Source: Paralithodes platypus (taxonomy: Eukaryota; Arthropoda; Malacostraca; Decapoda; Lithodidae). From it: a stretch of DNA of 64,000 bases. Location: contig JAVRFV010002319.1 in the NCBI GenBank assembly GCA_032716605.1, positions 400,859 to 464,858 on the forward strand, in the 5' to 3' direction. Below the pieces are notes generated by a model. It saw only the letters and a list, made by a program, of their open reading frames with translations, had not been told where the DNA came from and did no database searches. Position 1 is the first letter of the stretch. Every line of letters begins with the position of its first letter. Below, piece by piece: positions 8,437 through 18,967 of the stretch. The position numbers were made by a program, and so were the translations under genes.

Positions 8437-8718
8437 GTCGAGTATTTTTCAGTAATTCTCGCTCACATTACTTTCCTTTCTCTTGAGCCGACCAAATTCA
8501 AATTGGATGTATATGACAACACACTCGCACTTTTTATATACCTAGATGAGGCTAATCGTATACACCCTAGTTTGAGACACTTCAACGAGTTGATGGAAAA
8601 GGCCCAACACTACACGAAAGTCTTGCCCATAAATGCCAACCGAGACATCTACATCGTCTGCTGTTACGTCGGCAACGATTTCGTGGAGCTATTGAAAGTA
8701 ATCAACAGAGTCATATAA
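8371..8718 (+). CDS. Small virus-like protein, start uncertain
   Basis: The coding-like part is about 8470-8718: a soluble-looking alpha/beta segment with LDEANRIHPSLRHFNEL and a Cys-Cys pair near the end, closing at TAA 8716-8718. No ATG occurs in this part; the nearest in-frame ATGs are at 8371, 8380 and 8383, which would add a hydrophobic N terminus that is simply the antisense of the acidic gene. Either the real start has been lost or the N terminus is an uncleaved signal-anchor. It is followed after 9 bp by the next + gene, so the three + ORFs could once have been one transcription unit. No recognised family. Confidence 0.5.
   Translation: MFNMMIVVVRGYSFIVVLLIFHVEYFSVILAHITFLSLEPTKFKLDVYDNTLALFIYLDEANRIHPSLRHFNELMEKAQHYTKVLPINANRDIYIVCCYVGNDFVELLKVINRVI
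8531..8540 (-). promoter_or_regulatory. TATA box candidate for the - strand gene at 8436
   Basis: TATATAAAAA on the - strand, a good match to a eukaryotic TATA box, 95 bp before the ATG at 8436. It lies inside the opposite-strand ORF. Confidence 0.35.
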
Positions 8719-8727
8719 AAATATTAG

Positions 8728-9101
8728 ATGATCCACCAAACCACGTTCGACTCGTTCAAAACATACACTCTGAAACCCAATGAATCTAAGCTGACCATCA
8801 GGGACCCCCAGATTCAGATAAACGTGGAGAACGATAACCTCGAGACGGAGTTAGGCTATATAGTGGAAGAATTATCAGTGAACGCCACCGACGAAGAGAT
8901 CTCGCACCAAAAGTCCGAAAGGTTGGCCACAAAGTACGGGTTCATAAAAGTTGCCGACAGTGCGTCGAGAAGAGATGGTGCGAGAGTGATTTCGAGGAAT
9001 CGAAGGTCCACCAGCAAACTTTTAGTGTGGAAGTGACTAAGCTGCTTGACTTGAATGATGGTCTCATAAAAGAGTTGATTTCGCAAGTCTGGAGTCACTA
9101 G
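8728..9101 (+). pseudogene. Virus-like gene broken by one frameshift
   Basis: Starts at ATG 8728. The first frame reads well to about residue 75-80 (near 8965) and then degenerates into a basic, Ser/Arg-rich run to a stop at 9034-9036. A second frame (starting +2 relative to the first) reads well from about 8985 to a TAG at 9099-9101, with acidic and leucine-rich sequence. The composition switch places a single indel between about 8960 and 8990. The combined length would be near 120 residues. It sits 9 bp after the previous ORF and 16 bp before the next ATG. A sequencing error is possible, as is true decay. Confidence 0.6.
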
Positions 9102-9117
9102 CGGGTCAAGCTCCAAC

Positions 9118-10365
9118 ATGAACAGGACGGTGGTGGTGTCGTGCTCTGGGCCCGCTTTCGTTCAACCCGACGGACAATTCTGTAAACTGATCGAGCTGGT
9201 GAAGACTGAACTCACCAAGACATTCGAGAAGGGTAGCGACAACACCTACACCGAGTGTATTATCCTGAATAGAGATGACTCAATGTATGCTCTCATCGAC
9301 GAAGTGGAATGCTCCAACCCCAGGGATGTACAAGCCACTCTCAACTCCACCTTTAACCAGAACACCGTCGACGGATGCGAACTGAAGATGGTCCACCCTT
9401 CATTCACCATGTGCATTTTACAAAACTTCCCGGCGTTCAAAGAGAGGAAATTTAGAGAATTTGGCGTGGTACCCCAACATGTTACAGGACTGGTAGTGTT
9501 GATCCCCAATTACCATACGATGGCTTGCATACGAACCAAGATCCTCCCGAAACTGGGGACCAGCGTCAACACCATAGGTCCCGGCAGTCGGTACGCGTTC
9601 CCCATCGCTATGTTGGACATGACTCTCCCGCAAGGGCCAAGTTACTCCTGCCGAGCCGTCGACTCCGTGGGGAAAAAGATCAGGAACTACATTCATGTGA
9701 AGAATCCTCCCGCCGAACCTCCGTGCCCTAAACTAGTTCACACCGAACACAAAGTTAACGGAGGACCGTCGTTTGCCATCGACCACATCAAATGTACGGA
9801 CAACTTTGGTAATTGTCTCAGCGTACCATTCGGGAAGTACGAGAAACACCATACGTCTCTGGCAGGGCACAATATCAATCTGCTGGTGCCAAACTCGCCC
9901 AATATCAACGTCATCGTCATCATCTTGGTCATGGATCTCCTAAAAGAAGAAGCTGATAGACTCTATGTCGACGGTGGAACCAGACTGTTGAACGAACTGA
10001 AGGCGCAACTATCTCCCGAGAATTTAACGGTTGAAGTCTACAGGGACAACATCGTGAAGAAAGTCGGGAATCACTTTTCGCTGGAGTTGTCGATGAGTAC
10101 CCGAATCCGTTCTGTGTTGTTGAGAACTGTATCAGAGCTTGTCGGGAGAGAAGTGAAGGCTACCAGTGAAAAATTTCATCCGTATCTGTGTATCCACGAG
10201 AAAAATGTAGCAGCAACAACAGCTAGGTTCGTCGAAGGGAAGACGGCGCTGGATATGTATGGTAAAGAGTTCTTCGTCGAGCCAACATTGATGAGAAAGG
10301 TTGTAGCACACGAGATATTGTTCGCAAAATTTGGTGGTGATGTTAAATACAGAGTTGTAATGTGA
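9118..10365 (+). CDS. 415-residue virus-like protein, unknown function
   Basis: Intact ORF from ATG 9118 to TGA. The protein is soluble-looking with a balanced composition, an early Cys-rich stretch and one strongly hydrophobic beta-like segment near residues 262-274 (VIVIILVM). No signal peptide, no nucleotide-binding loop, no zinc-finger pattern and no membrane span long enough to be sure of. It is the third of three closely spaced + ORFs and converges with the - gene ending at 10381, with only 15 bp between them. The intact length and ordinary codon use make it one of the most certain genes in the block. Possibly structural, but that is only a guess from context. Confidence 0.8.
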   Translation: MNRTVVVSCSGPAFVQPDGQFCKLIELVKTELTKTFEKGSDNTYTECIILNRDDSMYALIDEVECSNPRDVQATLNSTFNQNTVDGCELKMVHPSFTMCILQNFPAFKERKFREFGVVPQHVTGLVVLIPNYHTMACIRTKILPKLGTSVNTIGPGSRYAFPIAMLDMTLPQGPSYSCRAVDSVGKKIRNYIHVKNPPAEPPCPKLVHTEHKVNGGPSFAIDHIKCTDNFGNCLSVPFGKYEKHHTSLAGHNINLLVPNSPNINVIVIILVMDLLKEEADRLYVDGGTRLLNELKAQLSPENLTVEVYRDNIVKKVGNHFSLELSMSTRIRSVLLRTVSELVGREVKATSEKFHPYLCIHEKNVAATTARFVEGKTALDMYGKEFFVEPTLMRKVVAHEILFAKFGGDVKYRVVM

Positions 10366-10380
10366 TTGTTGTGTTTTTTG

Positions 10381-10975
10381 TTATCCCAAAGCGTAGGTTA
10401 TACACGATAACATGTACTCCGCACAAGATTTACTGTATCCCTTACCCTTATTGACAATATCGTCTAGTCCCTCTTTGATTCTCTTAATCATATCCCGTCG
10501 GGCCTTTCTGCGAGGTTTGATGATGTTGGTCAGCCTGTCTTTGCGGTCCGACTCTACTTTAGATTTGAGGTAGTCAGTGTAAGGTTGCCCAGCGTCTTTT
10601 TCTTCCCCTTCCATTCGGGTTGCTTAAAGAACAGACTGCCATTGGGTGTCGGTAGTCCGCACTCGGGGTCTTTGATTTTCTGAAGAGAGTAACAACTCAT
10701 AGTACACGCCGTGTATGCTACTCCCCCCCCCCCCCCCCCCGATTCGATGGACAGTTCCGGGGTGGTGCGGTAGTTACAAGATATGGGTTCGCTGCTCTGA
10801 GCGCCCTGTCTGACATATATTGGGGCGCACGAGAAATCCTCCGGGTCGAGTAAATCGTCATCGACCGTGACTGTATAGAAGGGATCCAACTGTTGGTTAT
10901 TCTCTATGAATACGTAATCTCGCCACCTATCTAGACCTTAATTTTTAATGTCGAGGGGTTGTTTCGTTTGGCCAT
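10381..10975 (-). pseudogene. Virus-like gene with two frameshifts
   Basis: Three coding-like segments in three different frames follow each other on the - strand: ATG 10975-10973 to a TAG at 10931; an open frame from 10937 down to 10554; and a Lys/Arg-rich frame from about 10614 down to a stop at 10381. The switches fall near 10931-10940 and near 10597-10612, the latter next to a short homopolymer. The middle segment contains a poly-Gly run encoded by about 20 consecutive C/G at 10722-10740, itself a likely length error. The C-terminal part is a basic, coiled-coil-like helix. The whole would be a little under 200 residues. Function unknown. Confidence 0.55.
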
Positions 10976-11067
10976 GACATATCTCCCCTGCTTGGAAGCC
11001 ATAGTAGCATAAACTTGAGCCGTTGGCATAGTCAGTTGGGGTAAAGGATAGGGAGGCCTTCATATGT

Positions 11068-11076
11068 TATATATAG
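11068..11076 (+). promoter_or_regulatory. TATA box for the gene at 11113
   Basis: TATATATAG, 37 bp before the ATG. Spacing and the terminal TATAG match the box before the - gene at 4012. Confidence 0.5.
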
Positions 11077-11112
11077 ATCGGGTCAGGTTAGTGAGTCTTC
11101 ATTCACCAGGAT

Positions 11113-12427
11113 ATGGCCGAACAGAACAGATGTTTCCAGAGGTACGATCCCATCACGGTCTCCGCTTACGGTGTTGCCAATTTCGAGTATACCGAAGATG
11201 AGAGCGCCAAGTTCATCAACAGCCAGCCCAAAGATGAGGTGGTGGTCTACTGCGAAGCCAGTAAAATCAGAGTGTCGGCCACCAAAGAGTTTAAAAAGAA
11301 GAGCATATGTCTCGGCTACCTAAAGGGTATGTCGGACAGGGTGTACGATACCACCCTAGCCAAACGACAGAAGAGCAAATACCGAGGCGAAGGGGGAGTC
11401 TCGATCGTCAACGAAGACAACGATGGCGTTTTCAACAGTCTCGTCTACTTCAATAGTACACAAAACCAACAGATCCGAAACAAGCAACGGTCAATGTATA
11501 ATGCAGCCAAGATGGGCTTCGAGACATTCGTCGATAGGTACCAACCCACGAAAATTTGCGTCGGCGTACAGGTTGACTTTGTCAAGTACGAAGAAGACAT
11601 TTCGTCGAGAGATGTGAGGACTATGAGGTATACGAGCGCCAGATCCGATGGTACGGTTCACCTTCCCAATTTGGCCCATCCGAGCGTCTTCAATCTGTTC
11701 AACAGTACCAACATTAACCTCCAAATCCACACCCACTTCGACTTGCTCTTGGTCATGGCCATCTTCCTCAACACGAACATTCTGGGTGGGGACTCTAACA
11801 TTTTCTCCCTGGCCGAATTCAACTATCTGGGTATGTTCTTCGATGGTGACTGTGACAACTACGTAGGTCCCTACTCGTTCGCCAGAGAAAAGTTGGCATT
11901 CACTCGAGCCATCAGGAAGAAAGACAACACCAACAAGACCAACAAGAAGAAACGCAAACGAAAGGATGGTGACGGAGACTGGGGAGATGACTTTGAGGAG
12001 GAGGAGGAGGGAGAGAAGGATGTAATCTGTAACCTAGACCAACACACGGCCATATCTTTGGGAGAGGATGATGGTTCGGTGTGTCTCACTTGTTTTCTCG
12101 AGATGTTCTGTTTCCCATTCGGTCTGACGGTTACGAAACTGGACAAGGAAGGCATATCTAACTTGTGCGGCGGTAAGGATGCCGTAATAACAGACGACCA
12201 GCAACTACTCGGTGATACCCTGAGCCACCTATGTAAATTGAACCGAGCCATCAACAACAACACCCACCACCAACTTACACTAACTGTCAACATGAGCGAC
12301 AACTCCAAGATGATGGACTATTGCACGTACAGTCTCCTCGAAACCTTCAGAGCGTATTGCGAACTCTCGGCACCGGACCTGAGTGATTTGTACGTCCACA
12401 TGAACCTGTTCGGGAAGATGGTCTACA
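11113..12427 (+). CDS. Large virus-like protein with basic/acidic linker, cut by gap
   Basis: ATG 11113, open for 438 codons until the N run, so the C terminus is missing. Residues 1 to about 270 form a soluble, beta-rich-looking domain. A linker at about 274-302 has a strongly basic KKKRKRK run, a classic nuclear localisation signal, followed at once by DGDGDWGDD and a Glu run. A second domain resumes with Cys-containing sequence (SVCLTCFLEMFC). The N-terminal domain lacks a signal peptide. The pattern fits a nuclear viral protein such as a capsid or replication-associated protein, but I see no diagnostic motif. It is preceded by a TATA box and diverges from the broken gene at 10975. Confidence 0.8.
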
Positions 12428-12527
12428 NNNNNNNNNNNNNNNNNNNNNNNNNNNNNNNNNNNNNNNNNNNNNNNNNNNNNNNNNNNNNNNNNNNNNNNNN
12501 NNNNNNNNNNNNNNNNNNNNNNNNNNN
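12428..12527. other. 100-N scaffold gap
   Basis: Exactly 100 Ns, the usual placeholder for a gap of unknown size. It separates the virus-like block from the repeat-rich block, so the real junction is not in hand. Confidence 0.95.
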
Positions 12528-14226
12528 CTATAGATAAATCCAAATGTTCCCTCTATACTGCCTGTATAATTACACATGTTGGCAGTACTATACTGCCTGT
12601 ATAAATACACAATGTTCAGCCTACTATATGCCTGTATAAATACAAAAGTGTTCAGTACTATCCTGTATAATACACAAAGTGTTGCACCTCTATAAGTATA
12701 AATACACAAAGTGTTGGCAGTACTATACTCCGTATAAATAAACAAAGTGTTGGCACCTAATATCCTGTATTAGTGTTGGCAGCCTAATACCCTGTAAAAT
12801 ACACAAGGTTGGCAGCCTACTATACTGCCTGTAAATACAAGTGTTGGCAGTACTATACTGCCTGTATAAATACACAAAGTGTCAGCCTACTATACTGCTG
12901 TATAAATACACAGTGTTGGCAGCCTACTATACTGCCTGTAAAATACACAAAGTGTTGCAGCCTACTATACTGTGTATAAATACACAAAGTGTTCAGCCTA
13001 CTATACTCCTGTATAAATACACAAAGTGTTGGCAGCCTACTAGCTGTAGAAATACACAAAGTGTGGCATACTATACTGCTATAAATACACAAAGTGTTGG
13101 CAGCCTACTATACTGCCTGTATAAATACACAAAGGGTTGCAGCCTACTATACTGCTGTATAAATACCAAAGTGTTGGCAGCCTACTATACTGCCTGTATA
13201 AATACACAAAGTGTCAGCCTACTATACTGCCTGTATAAATACACAAAGTGTTTGGCAGCCTCCTATACTGCTGTTAATAATACACAAAGTGTTGGCAGCT
13301 TACTATGGCCTGTATAAATACACCAAAGTGTTGGCAGCCTACTATACTGCCTGGTTTATAAATACACAAAGTACGTCGTTGGCGCCCTACTATACTGCAC
13401 TGTATAAATACACAAAAGTGGTGGGCAGCCTACTATACTGGCTGTATAAATACACAAAGTGGTTTGGGAGGCCTACTATTCTGCCTGTATAAATACACCA
13501 AGTGTTCGGCGCCCTCACTATACTGCCTGTATAAATACACACAGTGTTGGCAGCCTACTATACTGCCTGTATAAATACAAACAAGTGTTGGACAGCCTAC
13601 TACTACTGACCTGTATAAAACACAAAGTGTTGGCAGCCTTACTATACTGCCCGTTAATATATAAATACACACAGTCCGTTTTGGGGGCCCCCCAGCCTAC
13701 TATACTTGCCTGCTATAAATACCCCAAAGTGTTGGCAGCCTACTATACTGCTTGTATACATACACCAAGTGTTGGCAGGCCTACTCTACTGCCTGTATAA
13801 ATACAACAATGGGTTGACAGCATACTATACTGCCTGTATAAATACCCAACAGTGTTGGGCAGACATACTATACTGCCTGTTATAAATACACAAAGTCCGT
13901 TGGGCAGCCATACGATACTGCCTGTATAAATACACAAAGTGTTGTGCAGCCTACTATACTGCCTGTATAAATACACACCAGTGTTGGCAGCCTACTAGTA
14001 CTGCCTGTATAAATACAAAAAGTGTTGGCAGCCTTACTGATACTGCCATGTAATATACACAAAGTGTTGGCAGCCTACTATACTGCCTGTATAAATACAC
14101 AAAGTGTTGGCAGCCTACTATACTGCCTGTATAAATACACCAAAGTGTTGGCAGCCTACTATACTGCCTGTATAAACTGACAAACAAGTGTTGGCAGCCT
14201 ACTATTACTTGCCTGTATAAATACAA
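12528..14226. repeat. 40-bp minisatellite, about 42 copies
   Basis: Unit reads CCTGTATAAATACACAAAGT followed by a GTTGGCAGCCTACTATACTG half. Copies differ mostly by single-base insertions and deletions instead of substitutions, which suggests unpolished long-read sequence. ORFs here are by-products of the repeat. Confidence 0.9.
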
Positions 14227-14533
14227 TGTTTCCTCAGTAATTGGTAGGCTTACCACAACTCATAATAAAACCCTATCTATTGTTTTGGTCCGCATATGTA
14301 TGTATGTATGTATGTAGTGTTAACAGTATATCTTTAGACCACATCCCATGCTGGAGGTGTCCGACACGACCTGGACGAAACGCCCGACAGAAAAGAAAAC
14401 AACATCAAAGGTTCTTATTCTCCGGGTCCTGGACCACTTTAGCGTTCCCAAGCCCCTTTCCCTGCCCGTTCGATCAGTGGTGAGTCGGTGATGCATTAAG
14501 TGCAGATAGATACTCGGAACCAATCCTGGAGAG
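14227..14533. other. Unassigned spacer with (TATG)n
   Basis: A short (TATG)n run at 14297-14316; otherwise nothing recognisable. Confidence 0.4.
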
Positions 14534-14928
14534 ATTAGGGAGGGAGATATCGACTTGAGGGATTTTGGTCTGGACCCCTTTCTCCCTCATGTTTTTTTAG
14601 CCCCATTGTTTTGGAGGATTTTAAGACGGTTTTTTCGCCCCCTTCGTTTGGCGGATTTTAAAAACATTTCGCCCCATTTCTGTCAAATTTTTTAGACCTT
14701 TCGTGCCATTTAGGTGTCGCATATTTCCCTGCCCGCCACGCAGCGGCGATTCTTATGTTCTTTAGCGGGAGCCTGTTAATTGAAGAGGAAACCGGCCTTC
14801 GGCCTAGACCAGTTTTCTACCGAACAAATGTACAAATTTATCTTGGAAAGGGGGGGGTCTAGGGAGTGTAATTGTAAGCTTCATGCAGGTGTAGGGAGGA
14901 AAATAAAATAAACCCCTCCCCTTCAAGG
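14534..14928 (+). mobile_element. TTAA-B MITE copy
   Basis: Family B order is visible: GAGGGATTTT, CCCTTTCTCCCTCATG, a ladder of GCCCCATT...TTTTAAGAC segments, GGCGATTC...GAGCCTGTTAAT, CGGCCTTCGGCC, and a CCTCCCCTT end. Many indels. Confidence 0.6.
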
Positions 14929-15298
14929 TGGAGGTTTTTCGTTTGTTTCCTACTCCTCCAGCCAGCAATCTAAAAAATGTCACCCCCACAACGGGTCCCC
15001 TTTCACGGATTAACTTTTTACATTTGTTCGGTTAGAAAAAAGAAAAAAAATGCCGGCCAAAGGGCGGTTCCTCTTTAAATTACAGGCTCGCCTATCGCAC
15101 GCCAGGATTAAAATTCGACACCTGACTGGCACACGAAAGGTCTTCTCTTCTTAACATGGGGTGAAAGTTTCTTAAAATTGCTAAACGAATGGTGGCAAAC
15201 GTTTTATAATATCAAAAGCCATCCGGGGCTATACATGAGGGAGAAAAGGTGGTCAAGAACACAGATCCCTTCAATTGCGAGATCTCCCCGTAAGGGAC
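14929..15298 (-). mobile_element. TTAA-B MITE copy, inverted
   Basis: Reverse orientation of the preceding element and directly abutting it, ending in GAGATCTCCCC. Confidence 0.6.
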
Positions 15299-15416
15299 CT
15301 TACTTAGTGGGAGATGGATAATATCTGATGAGAGGGAAAAAAAAAGTGAGCGCTGTGAGGGAAATCGCTCTGGCAAAGAAGAGAAGCCTAAAGGCAAATA
15401 ATGATCGAATAAAGGC

Positions 15417-15797
15417 TTAAGGGGGACTGGGCAGGTTTTCTGGAACACTTTCTCCCTCATGTTTGTTGCCCCAATTAGTTTTCAGAGGTTAAGATGTTTG
15501 CCCCCAATTAGTTAGTCGATTTTAAGACCTTTTTCGCACCATTTATTCGTCCATATTTAGACCTTTCGTGCTAATTTTAAGTGTCGATTTCTTTTCCCTG
15601 AGCGAACGATAGTGAGCCTGTAATGTTGAAAGACCGGGCCCAGCAGAGCATTTTTTCTACGAAAAAATGTACAAATTAATCTAGGAAGGGGATTCTAATG
15701 GATGTTTTTGTTTAATTGTGATGGAGGTCTAGGGCGGGACTAAGACAAATAATGAATACACCACAAAATAGCACAAAAGTGAACCATCCCCGCCCAT
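15417..15797 (+). mobile_element. TTAA-B MITE copy
   Basis: Begins TTAAGGGGGACTGGG, continues with CTTTCTCCCTCATG and the TTTTAAGAC ladder, and decays at its right end. Confidence 0.55.
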
Positions 15798-15879
15798 TAA
15801 AAATAGTGCTTGAGTGAATGTTTCAGTTTTATGTGTAAACTGTCGAGACGTGCAAGAAAGACACTATGCGATGTCAATA

Positions 15880-16009
15880 TATCGGTGTGTGTGTGTTGTG
15901 TGTGTGGGGTGTGTCTTCTTCGTGTGTATGTGTGTGTGTGTTGTTGTTGTGGTGTCTGTCTGTTGTGTGTCTGTCCGTCTGTCTGTTGTGTGTGTTGTAT
16001 TACTCTAGT
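15880..16009. repeat. (GT)n-rich microsatellite
   Basis: Imperfect GT/TTG run directly beside the 3' tail of an inverted SINE (next entry). Confidence 0.85.
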
Positions 16010-16180
16010 TGACTTACTCTCGTTGTCTTGCGGGACCGTGAGCATCGCTCGTTTTTTCCCGTCTCTCATAGATGTGTAGTGTGATATGTATCGTTGGACA
16101 ATGGCTGTGGATGTGTGTTATAGTCTGTTATTTTAGCCAATTGGCGACCCGGAACCGATAAGGCTTAGGAATAATAATTA
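15998..16180 (-). mobile_element. 3' part of SINE S1, inverted
   Basis: Reverse-complement match to the body and tail of the SINE at 56527-57001: GCCAATTGGCGAC, CGATACATATC (as complement) and the tail motif ACTAGAGTAAGT. Confidence 0.6.
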
Positions 16181-16235
16181 ATATAACAACGGTTCGTAGT
16201 AACGAAGGCAAGCCTCATGAGCTGGAAAATCACAA

Positions 16236-16625
16236 ATAGTGTGTGTGTGGGTGTGTGTCCTGTGTGTCTGTCTGTGTGGGTGTGTATGTCTGTCTATCTG
16301 TGTCGTGTGTTGTGTTGTCTATGTGTGTGTGGTGGGTGTGTGTGTGTGTTGTGTGTGGGTTGTGTGGGTGTGTGTGTGTGTGGGTGTGTGTGTGTGTGTG
16401 TTCCTGTGAGCATATGTCAATAGGATATATATTACACAACATACAAACCACATAATTTACCTGGCAATATCCACAAACAACACATTTTACTGTGTGTGTC
16501 CTGGGTGCTGGGTCTGTGGCCCCCTGGGTGCTGTTGTGTGTGTGTCTGTGGGGTGTGTGTGTCGGTCTGTCGTTGGTCGTGTGTTGTGTTGTTGGGCTAG
16601 GGGGTGTCTTATGTGTTGTGTGTGT

Positions 16626-16657
<32 letters not shown>

Positions 16658-16970
16658 GTGTGTGTGTGTGTGGTGTGTGGGTTGTGAGCAATGTCAATAG
16701 CTATATCTATACACAAAATACAAACACATAAGGTCCTCTACCCTCCCCCGTCCTCCTTTCTGTAATATCCACAACCACCACCATTTTACTGTTGTGTGTG
16801 TGTGTGTTGTGTGTGTGTTGTGTGTGTGTGTGTGTGTGTTGTGGTGGTTGTGTGTGTGTGTGTGTAAGCAATGTCATGTATATATATACACCAAAATACA
16901 CCACACATAATGTACCTGCCAATATCCCAAACACACATTTTACTGTGTGGTGTGTGTGTGTGTGTGTGTG

Positions 16971-17010
<40 letters not shown>

Positions 17011-17400
17011 TGTTGTGGGTGTTCTGTGTGTGTAAGCAATTGTCAATAGTTTATATAGATACACAAAATACAAACACATAATGTTAAATGTCAATATCCA
17101 ATACACACATTTAAACTGTGTGTGTGTGCTGTTGTGGGTTGTTGTGTGTCGTGGAGCAATTGTCCAAGAGTATGATACCAGTATTATAACCCAAAATAAT
17201 ACCAAACACAAGCATTTTACCTGTCCATATCAACAACACACATTTTACTGTGTGTGGTGTGTGTGTGTGTGAGCACTGTCAATAGTATTATGCGTATATC
17301 TAATTACACAACTACAAAAACATAATGTACCTGTCAATATCCACAACACACATTTTTACTCTCAATTTAAAAAGGTGTTCAAATAATAGAAAACATTATT
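16236..17400. repeat. Compound repeat: (GT)n plus about 90-bp segment, about 6 units
   Basis: Each unit is a GT run, then AGCAATGTCAATAG, a TATATA stretch, ACACAAAATACAAACACATA, and CAATATCCACAACACACATT. Units start near 16404, 16688, 16866, 17034, 17150 and 17270, with lengths varying through the GT run. Confidence 0.85.
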
Positions 17401-17479
17401 TCTTACTAAGTATATTATACATTACACAAGACATGTCCAAGATAAACATCGAGAAAATGTAGTCGCATAAAGCTCCTTC

Positions 17480-18647
17480 GGTTTCTATCCCTCCATCTGT
17501 GCCTTGTCTAAATTTCCTTTCGGCCGTTCCATAAGCTGCGGTTGTGGACTGGCCTTTGTTTTCACTTCCTCACCCTTATAAACTCCGGTGTTCCTCAGGG
17601 ATCTGTCCTATCTCCTACTCTCTTCGTTTAATTTTTATTAAATGATCTCTTAACTGTTACCACGTAATTACCATCCATTTCATACGACAGACGACCTAAC
17701 CTTACACTAATCCATTTAGTTTTTTCAGTAAGCCCCAGACAGCACTCCCTCAAACGACAAACGTACATGACAGACATATAGAAACGCTTAAATTCTCTGA
17801 TCTAAGATCACTATTTCCAATTTGGGCAGAGGAAAACTTGTTAACTTTAATGCTTCCAAAACCCCAATTTCTCCATCTAATTTCTACCAGTCAGGATCTC
17901 CCAGCGGGGACTATCCCTTATTCTTAACAATACAAAAAATCAACCCGTCATTTCTCTCACTAGTCTGGTGGCTCTTTTTCTTCTGCTCTCATTTGGGAAG
18001 CGACCATATTACCAGTCTTGCTCAGGCAGCCTCCCAAGAAGCTGGGTGTGATCAACCGCCTTAGGGGGTTCTTTTCCACCCTGACACAACGGAAAACCTT
18101 CTTGCTCGGTACAGGGGCCATGTGCATCCTGTATTGAGTATTGTTCACATGTGTGCGGGGGGGGAGGTTCCTCTTCACACCGCTCTCCTAGACACAGTTT
18201 GAAAGGACAGGCCTTTAGTATCATTATCCCCTCCACTCACCCAACTCTCTGCAATCTCTCTCTCTCCGCCGCAATGTTGCATCTCCTCTCGCTATTCTAT
18301 CGAACTCCTATAATTATCAGTGTTCTCAGATATCCCAGTGCATACCACCTCCTTTACGTAGGGCACGTGGTACCCGTCTTGCAACTCCAATCCCACCCAT
18401 ACTTGTGCAACTCTCCAACCAAGAGTGACGTTCTCTTCAAACTGTCTTCTATTCTAACATCTGAGCTCGGGAACTCGCTCCCCGAAGCATCTTTCCCTCT
18501 TTCTATGACTTTAAATTGCTTCAAAACTCCGTGTGTCCAGGCATTTTGGCTCCGAACGTCCCTGATTTTGGCCCTGGCACTCGTTAACTATCGGCGGGAG
18601 GCAATGTTAAGGCAGTTTATGCCTTTTGCCTACCTCCTATCACATAG

Positions 18648-18706
<59 letters not shown>
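17480..18706 (+). mobile_element. Jockey-like LINE, 3' half with poly(A) tail, decayed
   Basis: Reading through several frames, the core motif NSGVPQGSVLSPTLFV at 17581 is reverse-transcriptase motif with the conserved GVPQGS. Later pieces (HTALLD, LSLSAAMLHLLSLFYR near 18250, FPLSMTLNCFKTPCVQAFWL near 18500) match the region after the RT domain of arthropod Jockey-type elements. It ends in a run of about 57 A (18650-18706). Multiple frameshifts and stops make it non-functional. The first half and the endonuclease are absent, as is usual for 5'-truncated insertions. Confidence 0.75.
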
Positions 18707-18709
<3 letters not shown>

Positions 18710-18754
18710 AAGAGGGCCCGCGTGCTTGTGATGGAGAGCTTCTAAATACATCTC

Positions 18755-18932
18755 GCTCTCTCTCTCTCTCTCTCTCTCTCCTCGCTCTCTCTCTCTCTCT
18801 ATCTCTCTCTCTCTATATCTCTCCTCTCTCTCTCGCGCCTATCTATCTCTCTCTCTTGCCTCTCGCTCTCTCTATCTCCTCTCTCTCTCTCTCTGCTCTC
18901 TCTTCTCTCTCTCCTCTCTATCTCTCTCTCTC

Positions 18933-18967
<35 letters not shown>

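Noticed and set aside
9118..12427. Assignment of the 415-residue and gap-truncated proteins to named white-spot-virus structural proteins
   Set aside because: Sizes are similar to adjacent virion genes of that virus, but I cannot support the match from sequence alone.
14241..14483. 80-codon ORF with Cys and Tyr
   Set aside because: Includes the (TATG)n run and shows no family resemblance; chance ORF.
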